Shown here: one piece after another, positions 1-5,458 of the stretch
How the letters are laid out: each line of letters opens with the position of its first letter
Numbering within the stretch: the stretch's first letter is position 1
Source: an uncultured Collinsella sp.
Lineage (GTDB): Bacteria > Actinomycetota > Coriobacteriia > Coriobacteriales > Coriobacteriaceae
Assembly (NCBI GenBank): GCA_902470095.1
Contig: CABRFG010000080.1
Location: 1-6,332 of the forward strand
Length of the DNA stretch: 6,332 nt
Reading direction: 5' to 3'
Position numbers and translations under genes: made by a program
Notes under the pieces: model-generated
What the model saw: the letters and a program-made list of their open reading frames with translations, nothing else
Databases searched by the model: none
Told to the model about the DNA's origin: nothing

Positions 1-419
1 GTCTGCTGGGCGCCCTTGGCGTCGGTGCCGACGACGGAGCACGTGGCAGAGACCTGAGCGACAGGCGCGGGGTCGCCGTACTTCGAGTAGCACCAGACGA
101 CGGAGTCGCCGTCCTTGAGCGTGTAGCCGCCCGCGCCGACCTCGGAGGCGCTGCCGTTGACGAACAGCTGCCAGTACGCGCCGGTCGCCGAGTCGTAGCC
201 GAGCTTGCGGTCCTTATCGAAGGGCGACGTGATCGTGTTGAGCGCCCAGCCCCAGGTGCCGTTGGGATCGTAGTCGGTGGTCAGGCCGGCCTGCTTGAAG
301 AGCTGCTCGGAGAGGTCGGCCGCGGTCGAGCCCTCCTTCAGCGTGATCCGCTGCGCGGCGGCCCAGGTCTGCTGGGCGCCCTTGGCGTCGGTGCCGACGA
401 CGGAGCACGTGGCAGAGAC
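1..419 (-). repeat. Tandem 366-bp coding repeat (DUF4430 unit), second copy truncated
   Basis: Bases 1-55 are identical to bases 367-421, giving a period of 366 bp (122 codons), so the repeat stays in frame. The first unit runs from 419 down to 54 on the minus strand. The second starts at 53 and leaves the window. The 55-bp identity covers codons for the start of the domain (VSATCSVVGTDAKGAQQ). Identity at the DNA level, synonymous sites included, points to recent duplication or gene conversion. The number of copies cannot be known from this window, and short-read assemblies may collapse such arrays. Confidence 0.9.
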
Positions 420-863
420 CTCCTGGCTCTCTGCCTTGGCAGGCTGAGCCTTGGCCTCTCCAGCGGCAGAGACAACGGCGGTGTCCTGCTTCGAGGCATC
501 GGACGTCGATGCAGCCGGTGCCTCATTGCCGGCAGCGCTATCGTCCTCAGTCTTGTCGGTAGGGCCCGAAGCTGTCGCAGTGGCATCTTGCTCGGCAGTG
601 CCCCCACTCGCCACCATGCCGCTCGCATTGAGGTCGGCAGCAGGGCTTGTCGCGGACTCACCAGAGCCGTTCTCGGCAAGCGGTGCCGCCTGAGCCACAG
701 CCTCGGCAATGCCCTCGGCGCCCTCGGCCCACAGCTGAGCCGGTGTGGTGCCAAAGGCCATCGCGAAGGCCAGGAATGCCACCAGGCCGCGCTTGGCTAC
801 GCCGCGCGCAATTGCGCCACGGCGATGCGAGACGCGCTGGCGCTCGTCCTCAAACATATCCAT
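1..863 (-). CDS. Secreted surface protein with tandem DUF4430 (transcobalamin C-terminal-like) repeats; C-terminus beyond the left edge
   Basis: Partial gene: 287 codons are visible and the frame is still open at base 1. Residues 1-25 are charged (MDMFEDERQR then RRGAIARGVAKR). A hydrophobic stretch at about 26-41 (GLVAFLAFAMAFGTTP) and AQLWA-EG give a likely signal peptidase I site after residue 46. Residues 47-148 are an Ala/Ser/Asp/Glu/Gln linker, probably disordered. Residues 149-270 form a 122-residue DUF4430-like unit: WAAAQRITLKEGST, then a YWQLFVNG core at 230-237, then GGYTLKDGDSVVWCYSKYG. A second copy begins at 271 and is cut by the window. Each unit has one Cys near its start (153) and one near its end (258), which could form a disulfide. 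InterPro describes DUF4430 as transcobalamin C-terminal-like, so cobalamin binding is plausible but inferred. A cobalamin riboswitch precedes the gene. Start choice: ATG at 863 has AGGAG only 4 nt upstream, while ATG at 857 is better spaced. An in-frame ATG at 944 would add 27 residues. Confidence 0.85.
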   Translation of the reverse strand, partial: MDMFEDERQRVSHRRGAIARGVAKRGLVAFLAFAMAFGTTPAQLWAEGAEGIAEAVAQAAPLAENGSGESATSPAADLNASGMVASGGTAEQDATATASGPTDKTEDDSAAGNEAPAASTSDASKQDTAVVSAAGEAKAQPAKAESQEVSATCSVVGTDAKGAQQTWAAAQRITLKEGSTAADLSEQLFKQAGLTTDYDPNGTWGWALNTITSPFDKDRKLGYDSATGAYWQLFVNGSASEVGAGGYTLKDGDSVVWCYSKYGDPAPVAQVSATCSVVGTDAKGAQQ

Positions 864-971
864 TTGTCTCCTACTGTCTGCACTTGGAGCGTTGCCTTGA
901 GACTGCCCCACGTCATCGCGCATGTTGCGCTCGAGTTCCCCCATCGGGGTCCCCCTTCCCTCCAGAGCCCT

Positions 972-1003
972 ATGCACACCGGCGGCAAAAGCCGCAGCCG
1001 CAT
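972..1003 (-). other. Imperfect GC-rich hairpin between riboswitch and start codon
   Basis: On the minus strand GCGGC-TTTT-GCCGC forms a 5-bp stem with a four-base loop. Flanking ATGC and GCAT can extend it with internal mismatches. It lies immediately 3' of the riboswitch P1 stem, where an expression platform is expected. No T-run follows, so it is not a standard intrinsic terminator. Control at translation initiation or through an alternative fold is more likely, but that is inference. Confidence 0.4.
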
Positions 1004-1006
1004 GCA

Positions 1007-1179
1007 AGATGGGAGGCGATCCGACTTAACCTTAACGACTCGGGCACGTCGTCCGATCTGCGACGCGAGCATCCCGAGCCAAGAGGAATTACGGTTACTG
1101 GTACAGCTGGGGACTTGCACCCCGATTCTCCCAAATGCGCAGGATAACCGCGCATTCGTGCGTCTCCGCACCACCATCT
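1007..1179 (-). ncRNA. Cobalamin (B12) riboswitch
   Basis: The minus-strand transcript carries the conserved cobalamin riboswitch core. GGGAGAATC is followed by a GGGG/CCCC stem (1123-1120 with 1112-1109) closing a TGCAAGT loop, then AGCTGTACCAGTAACCGTAA. This fits the family pattern GGGAA..GGTGCAA..TCC..CTG..CC.GUAAC.GUAA, which is also recognisable in the E. coli btuB leader. A peripheral arm follows: 1080-1073 pairs with 1044-1037 (GGCTCGGG/CCCGAGTC), with an inner stem GCGTCG/CGACGT. The B12-box candidate AGTCGGATCGCCTCCC lies at 1026-1011 and fits A-G-Y-C..GGA..CC..CC with some deviation. P1 closes the element: AGATGG at 1179-1174 pairs with CCATCT at 1012-1007. The length of about 173 nt is typical. 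The family binds adenosyl- or other cobalamins and normally lowers expression of the downstream gene when B12 is plentiful. Here that gene is the DUF4430 surface protein. Two extra 5' hairpins (GTGCG-GAGA-CGCAC and AATGCGC/GCGCATT) lie between P1 and the core. Confidence 0.85.
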
Positions 1180-1188
1180 AGGCCATCG

Positions 1189-1217
1189 ATTATTACCGTC
1201 AAAATGGTATCACGCAA
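1189..1217 (-). promoter_or_regulatory. Probable sigma70-type promoter for the riboswitch-controlled gene
   Basis: On the minus strand, TTGCGT (1217-1212) lies 17 nt upstream of AATAAT (1194-1189); TAATAA with a 16-nt gap is an alternative register. Transcription would start at about 1183-1180, just before the riboswitch P1 stem at 1179, which is where a riboswitch transcript should begin. The -35 box overlaps the T-tract of the preceding terminator. An overlapping TTGACG further downstream would place the start inside P1 and is less likely. Confidence 0.5.
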
Positions 1218-1243
1218 AAGGGCCTCGCACGCAGGCGAAGCCC
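1216..1243 (-). terminator. Rho-independent terminator of the phasin-like/AarF operon
   Basis: On the minus strand GGGCTTCGC (1243-1235) and GCGAGGCCC (1228-1220) form a 9-bp stem with one U-G wobble and a six-base loop, followed by TTTT (1219-1216). It lies about 50 nt after the stop codon of the AarF/UbiB-type gene. The wobble pairs properly only in the minus-strand RNA, and no T-run follows on the plus strand, so it serves the minus-strand operon only. Confidence 0.8.
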
Positions 1244-1294
1244 AAGGTAAAAGCTATTGTTTGCGATAGGAAAATGCGGTGACGGCCGCAGCCT

Positions 1295-3058
1295 CTAGTG
1301 CTTGCCGCCGTGACTGTTGAGCCAGATATTGCGGCCCAACATAAGCGCCAGCACCAGCGCGCTCACGTAGCCCATAAAGCCAATGACCGGGATACCAAAC
1401 ACAACCGGCTCGATGCGCGCGTAGTACACCACCGACGAACCGATAAACAGACCGGCGATCACAATTGCCATCGACATGCGGTCGATAATCCCACCTAGCT
1501 GTCGCAGCGCCTTATCGCTGCTCATGATCTGCGTGTTCACCTTAAGCTGGCCGCGCGTAAGCATACGCGAAGCCAAGCCCAGATACTCGGCCGCCTCGAG
1601 CGAGCCCTTCGCCGCGCGATAACTGCTCGCTGCAAAGTCGCGGCTCATCTCGCGCATGCGCGCATAGGTGCTTTTCTCGTTTTTAATATGCGTCTGGATG
1701 ATTTGGATCATGTTGACGTTGGGCATGTACTCGGTCAACAGGCCCTCGAGCGTCACCATGCCGCGGGCGAACATCGTCACCACGCTCGGCAGCTCAACGT
1801 CATTTTTGCGCGCGAGGTTTAACAGCGAGGTCAAAAACTCGCCGATATCCAGGTCTTTAAGGTCGAGCCCGGCAAAGTCGGCAACAATAAAGTCCAAGTC
1901 GGACAAAAAGGCCGAATGGTCAAGCTCGGCCGAATCGCCGCGCGTCACGGCAAAGCGCATGAGCGAATCCTTGAGCTTTGGCACGTCGCCCTCGGCCACG
2001 GCAAAGATCATATCCTTGACGATGCCACGGTCGTGGCTCGACATGCGTCCGACCATGCCCAAGTCGATAAAGTAGACAATTCCGTCTTTGAGGATGATGT
2101 TTCCCGCATGCGGGTCGGCATGGAAAAAGCCGTCGTCGAGCACCTGCGTCGAATAGTCCTCGACGATTGCGGCACCGATCTTTTCCAAGTCATAGCCCTC
2201 GGCCACTAAGCGTTCAGGATCGGCGATCGAAATGCCGTCGACGTAATCCATGACCACCACGTGCTCGGTGCACAGGTCCAGATAGGATTTAGGGCACGTC
2301 ACGCCATGAACGCTCTTATGGAACTCGTAGAAGTCGTTGAGGTTTTTGGCCTCGGCCAAAAAGTTGGTCTCCTCGCGAAACGAGGTCCACAGCTCCTCGA
2401 CTACGCCGTGCAGGTCAACGAATTGATCGGTATTGACGAACTTGGAAACGATACGCACCACCGAGCGGATGATATCGATGTCCTGTGCCATAACCTGCTG
2501 CGCACCGGGGCGCTGCACCTTGACGGCCACGTCCTCGCCCGTCACCAGACGAGCGCGGTGCACCTGCGCGAGCGATGCGCTACCAAGCGGATTGGGGTCA
2601 ATCGCATCGAACATCTCCCCCAGGCGCAGGCCGTATTCCTCTTCCAAGCAGCGGAGCACTACCTCGTACGGCACCGGCTCCACGTCGGAGCGCAAGCGGC
2701 GCAGCTCATCGCAAAAGCGTTGCGGCAGAATCTCGGACCGGTTGGCCAGAATCTGCCCCATCTTGACGAACATGGGGCCGAGTTCCTCGAGCAGGCGGCG
2801 CAAACGAACCGGCGTGAGGTTATCCCACACGCGGTACTTTTTAACCAGGCGAACAATCTGCCCGATACGCTCGCGGCGACCCGCCGGCGTGAGCTGGTAT
2901 TCCTCGTCCGGCGCCATCGCGTCGGGCTCCTCGGGCACCATATCGACAGCGCGCGGCTTCTTGCGAGCGCCCGAGACGGCGGCGTCGACCTCATCGACAA
3001 CCGCCGCCTCGTCACCCAGGGGATCTAGTTTGTTGTAATCGGTGGTGGAATCTGCCAT
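1295..3058 (-). CDS. AarF/ABC1/UbiB-family atypical kinase, membrane-anchored
   Basis: Complete 587-residue protein of the ABC1/AarF/UbiB atypical kinase family. Visible landmarks: the family-specific KxGQ motif as KMGQ at 99-102; the Ala-rich nucleotide loop GSASLAQVH at 159-167; the ATP-binding Lys at 180 in AVKVQRPG; REETNFLAEA at 228-237; the catalytic loop HADPHAGN at 313-320; and the metal-binding FIDLG at 331-334 region (Asp332). Two C-terminal membrane helices at about 529-547 and 551-575 anchor it in the membrane with a short tail (NSHGGKH). All catalytic residues are kept, so it is probably active. Family members support quinone biosynthesis or lipid homeostasis by poorly defined ATP-dependent roles. 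Coriobacteria are not known to make ubiquinone, so a menaquinone- or membrane-lipid-related role is the likelier inference. It starts 8 nt after the phasin-like gene with no strong Shine-Dalgarno sequence, which suggests translational coupling. The acidic, low-complexity N-terminal 50 residues are poorly conserved-looking, so a start at a later Met cannot be excluded. Confidence 0.93.
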   Translation of the reverse strand: MADSTTDYNKLDPLGDEAAVVDEVDAAVSGARKKPRAVDMVPEEPDAMAPDEEYQLTPAGRRERIGQIVRLVKKYRVWDNLTPVRLRRLLEELGPMFVKMGQILANRSEILPQRFCDELRRLRSDVEPVPYEVVLRCLEEEYGLRLGEMFDAIDPNPLGSASLAQVHRARLVTGEDVAVKVQRPGAQQVMAQDIDIIRSVVRIVSKFVNTDQFVDLHGVVEELWTSFREETNFLAEAKNLNDFYEFHKSVHGVTCPKSYLDLCTEHVVVMDYVDGISIADPERLVAEGYDLEKIGAAIVEDYSTQVLDDGFFHADPHAGNIILKDGIVYFIDLGMVGRMSSHDRGIVKDMIFAVAEGDVPKLKDSLMRFAVTRGDSAELDHSAFLSDLDFIVADFAGLDLKDLDIGEFLTSLLNLARKNDVELPSVVTMFARGMVTLEGLLTEYMPNVNMIQIIQTHIKNEKSTYARMREMSRDFAASSYRAAKGSLEAAEYLGLASRMLTRGQLKVNTQIMSSDKALRQLGGIIDRMSMAIVIAGLFIGSSVVYYARIEPVVFGIPVIGFMGYVSALVLALMLGRNIWLNSHGGKH

Positions 3059-3066
3059 CTGCGCTG

Positions 3067-3483
3067 CTACTCGGCCTCTTCGGTATCCTTCGCATCGTCG
3101 GGCTCAACGGACTCGACGGGCACCGAGGTCACGTTGTCCTCGACCGAATCGACGATGTCGCGCACGTGGGCCAGGAAGGCCGTGCGCTCGGACGCGGTCA
3201 TAACGCGGACGCGAGCAAGGATGAGCTCATCGAGCACGCGCTGGGCCGCGGTCTCGCCCTGCATGCCCAGACGCTCGGTCAGATCGGAGATGGTACCGCC
3301 GGCCTGCTCGAACATGTCGGACACACTGCGGGCGATATCGGGAGCGCCGGCGTCCTTGCGAACCTGCTCGCCCTTGGTATTAAGGTCGTCGAGAACCTTC
3401 TTGCCGCCTTCGACAGCAACGGCGGCAGCGCCAAAGCCCACGTTAATGGCGCCGTTAACAAGCTGATCGAGTTTCATAACCAT
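3067..3483 (-). CDS. Phasin-like small helical protein
   Basis: 138-residue protein with no signal peptide or membrane helix. The N-terminus (MVMKLDQLVNGAINVGFGAA) is Gly/Ala/Val-rich and amphipathic. It is followed by GGKKVLDDLNTKGEQ, a pattern seen in phasin/PhaI-type proteins (GKK..L..L..KGE). A helical middle section (VLDELILARVRVMTASERTA) comes next, and the last ~20 residues are acidic (EPDDAKDTEEAE). Phasins coat polyhydroxyalkanoate granules, but similar proteins occur in bacteria without PHA. Here it sits directly upstream of the AarF/UbiB kinase, 8 nt apart, so a shared membrane- or lipid-related role is a reasonable inference. Start: the frame can be read from TTG at 3495, but that codon overlaps the Shine-Dalgarno GGAG (3493-3490). 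ATG at 3483 has that GGAG 6 nt upstream and is preferred. A weak promoter candidate (TTGTCG, 18 nt, TACAAG) lies in the 99-nt gap after the C69 gene. The family assignment is by pattern only. Confidence 0.8.
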   Translation of the reverse strand: MVMKLDQLVNGAINVGFGAAAVAVEGGKKVLDDLNTKGEQVRKDAGAPDIARSVSDMFEQAGGTISDLTERLGMQGETAAQRVLDELILARVRVMTASERTAFLAHVRDIVDSVEDNVTSVPVESVEPDDAKDTEEAE

Positions 3484-3489
3484 GGTTGT

Positions 3490-3493
3490 CTCC
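3490..3493 (-). promoter_or_regulatory. Ribosome binding site deciding the phasin-like gene start
   Basis: Minus-strand GGAG is 6 nt upstream of ATG 3483-3481. It overlaps the TTG codon at 3495-3493 that would otherwise extend the frame by four residues, which argues against that TTG being the start. Confidence 0.75.
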
Positions 3494-3582
3494 AATCACA
3501 AACAACTGCATTGGCGTTCTTGTACCCAAGATTGAGCGAAAGCGACAAAGCGTTTTAGCGCTATTCAATCGACGGGAAATCC

Positions 3583-5106
3583 CTACCTCACGTTGTCGTT
3601 CATCGCGAAAGAGTTCTTCATGGCGCAGCTCGTGGTGTAGAGCACCTTGCCCAACAGGGCATCGGTCTCCACGCGCACGAGCTCGGCAAAGGCCTCGTTG
3701 GCGCGGGCGAGCTCGGCAGGCACCTCGGCCTCGGGCAGCGCGGCTACGACAGCGTCAACGTCGTGAATCTGCTTGTGGCCCATGCCGCCGACCTTCTCCT
3801 GGTAGTCCTCCACAGCGCGGCCGCACTCATGGAAACGGACGTCAGCCAGGGCGCCGATCAGGCGGTTGGCCCAGTAGAAGTTTTCGGACGTCACGCGAGC
3901 CTGCGTGTCGGCATAGTACTCGGGCATGGTCTCGACGTTGGCGTACAGCGGAACCAGCGCGTTAAACGAGTTGGAGCCAAAGGCCATCCACTGCACGGCA
4001 CGGTAGGCCGGCTGCGCATAGGGGCGCAGCTGCAGCACGGCGAGCTGGCTGTTGCGATTGATGCCGATGGGGCGATAGGCGCCGCGCGTGGCGGGCGTGC
4101 CCTTGCTGCCGTAACAGTCGTACTCCGTGCCCTGGTAGTGGCTCGAAAGCACGTACTTGATGTCCTCGATGGTCACCTTACGCTCGGGCACGCGGCTCCA
4201 GGGGATATCGTCGCTCTCGGGCGTGTAGTCGGCGTCGGGGCCGTCCCACACGTCGCCGGGGTTGAGGCAGCGCTGCATGTACCAGGCGCGCGGCGTGTTG
4301 TAGACATGGTCGCTGTCGCTGTGCGAGCCAAAGGCCTCGCGCGGGTTAAAGACCGTTGCCGGACCGTCGCCCTCGACGCCCAACGTCAGGTCCAGATGCC
4401 ACTCGGCCATCCAGGAGCGCAGGTCGGCCGAGCACATGTGGTCGGTCTGGGCGCCCTCGGCGTCGTCTAGGTCAAAGCTGTCGATACCCAGCTGGTTGGG
4501 CATGGTCACATAGGCGTCATCAGGCACACGCTTGGCGATCCAGTGGTGGCCGCCGATGGTCTCGAGCCACCAGATCTCGTCCACGTCACTAAAGGCGATG
4601 CCGTTGTTCTCGTAGGTGCCGTAGCGCTCGAGCAGGTCGCCCAGGATACGAACGCCGTCGCGGGCGGACTTGGCGTACGGCAGGACCAGGGTCACCATAT
4701 CCTCCTCGCCCAGGCCACCAGGTTGCGCCGGCACATAGCCGTCCTCACCCTCGTTGCCCTTGGCGGGTACGTAGTCGACGAGCGGGTCGGCACCGCGGAC
4801 GCGCTCGTTGGTGGTGAGCGTCTCGGTTGCGGACATGCCCACATTGAGCTCGTTGAAACCGGCCTCGGCCCAGATGCCGTGGCCCGGGACAACATCGGGG
4901 ACGCTCGTGTAGCGCATGGGGTTATTGGGCAGTTCAACGGTCAGGTGGCTCAGGACGCTTGTGTAGACGCGCGGCTGCTCGTCGGGATGCACCACGCGTA
5001 TACGTTTGGGCTCAAACACCCCGTTGGACGAGTCCTCGTTACGCGCGACCAGGGTCGACCCGTCGTAGCTTGCGTTTTTACCGACCAGAATCGTTGTGCA
5101 CGGCAT
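3583..5106 (-). CDS. C69-family (PepD-type) dipeptidase
   Basis: Complete 507-residue cysteine dipeptidase of peptidase family C69 (Ntn-hydrolase fold, related to Lactobacillus PepD). The N-terminus MPCTTILVGKNASYDGST has the family pattern C-T-T-..-G-..-A-S-.-D-G-S, then RNED at 22-25. In this family the Cys becomes the N-terminal nucleophile after processing; here it is residue 3. Other family-like segments are HGIWAEAGFNELNVGMSATET, EIWWLETIGGHHW and YQGTEYDCYG. The length is slightly above the roughly 470 residues of Lactobacillus PepD. No signal peptide or membrane segment follows the Cys, so it is probably cytoplasmic, hydrolysing dipeptides from imported peptides. Start: ATG at 5112 abuts AGGAGG with no spacer, whereas ATG at 5106 has a 6-nt spacer and puts the Cys nearer the N-terminus. 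It appears to be monocistronic: 345 nt of non-coding DNA lie upstream and 99 nt separate it from the next gene. A weak -10-like TACACT lies about 30 nt before the start. Confidence 0.93.
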   Translation of the reverse strand: MPCTTILVGKNASYDGSTLVARNEDSSNGVFEPKRIRVVHPDEQPRVYTSVLSHLTVELPNNPMRYTSVPDVVPGHGIWAEAGFNELNVGMSATETLTTNERVRGADPLVDYVPAKGNEGEDGYVPAQPGGLGEEDMVTLVLPYAKSARDGVRILGDLLERYGTYENNGIAFSDVDEIWWLETIGGHHWIAKRVPDDAYVTMPNQLGIDSFDLDDAEGAQTDHMCSADLRSWMAEWHLDLTLGVEGDGPATVFNPREAFGSHSDSDHVYNTPRAWYMQRCLNPGDVWDGPDADYTPESDDIPWSRVPERKVTIEDIKYVLSSHYQGTEYDCYGSKGTPATRGAYRPIGINRNSQLAVLQLRPYAQPAYRAVQWMAFGSNSFNALVPLYANVETMPEYYADTQARVTSENFYWANRLIGALADVRFHECGRAVEDYQEKVGGMGHKQIHDVDAVVAALPEAEVPAELARANEAFAELVRVETDALLGKVLYTTSCAMKNSFAMNDNVR

Positions 5107-5112
5107 GCGCAT

Positions 5113-5118
5113 CCTCCT
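5113..5118 (-). promoter_or_regulatory. Shine-Dalgarno AGGAGG of the C69 dipeptidase gene
   Basis: A full-consensus AGGAGG on the minus strand. It is directly adjacent to ATG 5112-5110 but 6 nt from ATG 5106-5104, which decides the start in favour of 5106. Confidence 0.85.
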
Positions 5119-5188
5119 TGAGCGAAGAAATCAAACGGCAACAGTGTATCGCTTCGGCGCAGAAAGGGCGAAACCACGGCGCTGGCAA

Positions 5189-5426
5189 CCCCTGTGGTCA
5201 AAAAATGCCAAATATGAGTACTGTCACTAATTTAGTAACAGCAATTTTGCTACGCATGGGTGTCGAAAGTCTACATTTGTTCAAAAATTAGATGATGTAC
5301 TTCCCCATAGGTCCAATAAAATAGGCTTCTATCGATAATAAATATCGTTAGAGAGCCAAATTAACCTAAAATATATGTGACTATCTTGGCAACAGTACTC
5401 ATATTTGGCATTTTTTGTCCACGGGG
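5189..5426. repeat. 238-bp AT-rich element bounded by ~36-bp inverted repeats (MITE-like or regulatory)
   Basis: The left arm at 5189-5224 and the right arm at 5392-5426 are inverted copies. They share 26 perfect bases (5199-5224 against 5392-5417, ending ...AAATATGAGTACTGT). Outward of these come one mismatch, a match GTGG, one single-base indel and CCCC. The 167-bp interior is about one third G+C by hand count, against GC-rich neighbours, and has no credible ORF or Shine-Dalgarno sequence. The shape fits a miniature inverted-repeat transposable element. No target-site duplication is obvious at the outer ends (GGCAA on the left, TATAG on the right). Alternatives are a pair of binding sites for a regulator, or a large hairpin with A6/T6 tracts at the stem base that could end transcription in both directions. 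It lies between folD and the C69 gene, about 70 nt upstream of the latter's Shine-Dalgarno. Confidence 0.7.
5221..5241. promoter_or_regulatory. 21-bp palindrome, possible operator
   Basis: CTGTCACTAA, a central T, then TTAGTAACAG: 10-bp arms with one mismatch around a single central base. It overlaps the inner end of the left inverted-repeat arm and sits upstream of the C69 gene. This size and symmetry suit a dimeric repressor, but no regulator gene is in the window and the motif is not matched to a known family. Confidence 0.35.
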
Positions 5427-5458
5427 TATAGAACTAACCCCTCAAACAGCCCAAACGC

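Noticed and set aside
1105..1125. tRNA T-arm-like hairpin (GGGG-TGCAAGT-CCCC on the minus strand)
   Set aside because: No acceptor, D or anticodon arms can be built around it. The same bases form the P3 stem-loop of the cobalamin riboswitch.
451..1181. Overlapping plus-strand open frames across the DUF4430 gene and riboswitch
   Set aside because: They lie opposite the signal peptide, linker and riboswitch, lack Shine-Dalgarno sites and have Arg/Pro/Ala-rich translations typical of antisense to GC-rich coding DNA.
1916..3038. Long plus-strand open frames inside the AarF/UbiB gene
   Set aside because: They are shadows of a gene with all kinase motifs intact. Long antisense frames are expected in GC-rich DNA.
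3531..3570. Inverted repeat GATTGAGCG / CGCTATTCAATC as a terminator after the C69 gene
   Set aside because: The stem is interrupted by a three-base bulge, the loop is about 20 nt, and no T-run follows on the minus strand.
4959..5291. Plus-strand small gene reaching into the gap between folD and the C69 gene
   Set aside because: Most of it is antisense to the C69 N-terminus. There is no ribosome binding site and no recognisable protein pattern.
5189..5426. CRISPR array or attachment site
   Set aside because: There are only two copies, inverted rather than direct, with a single long interval, and no integrase or cas gene nearby.
5423..5441. GGGGT/ACCCC hairpin after folD as an intrinsic terminator
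   Set aside because: There are only 5 bp, with a nine-base loop and no T-run in either direction, and it overlaps the end of the inverted-repeat arm.
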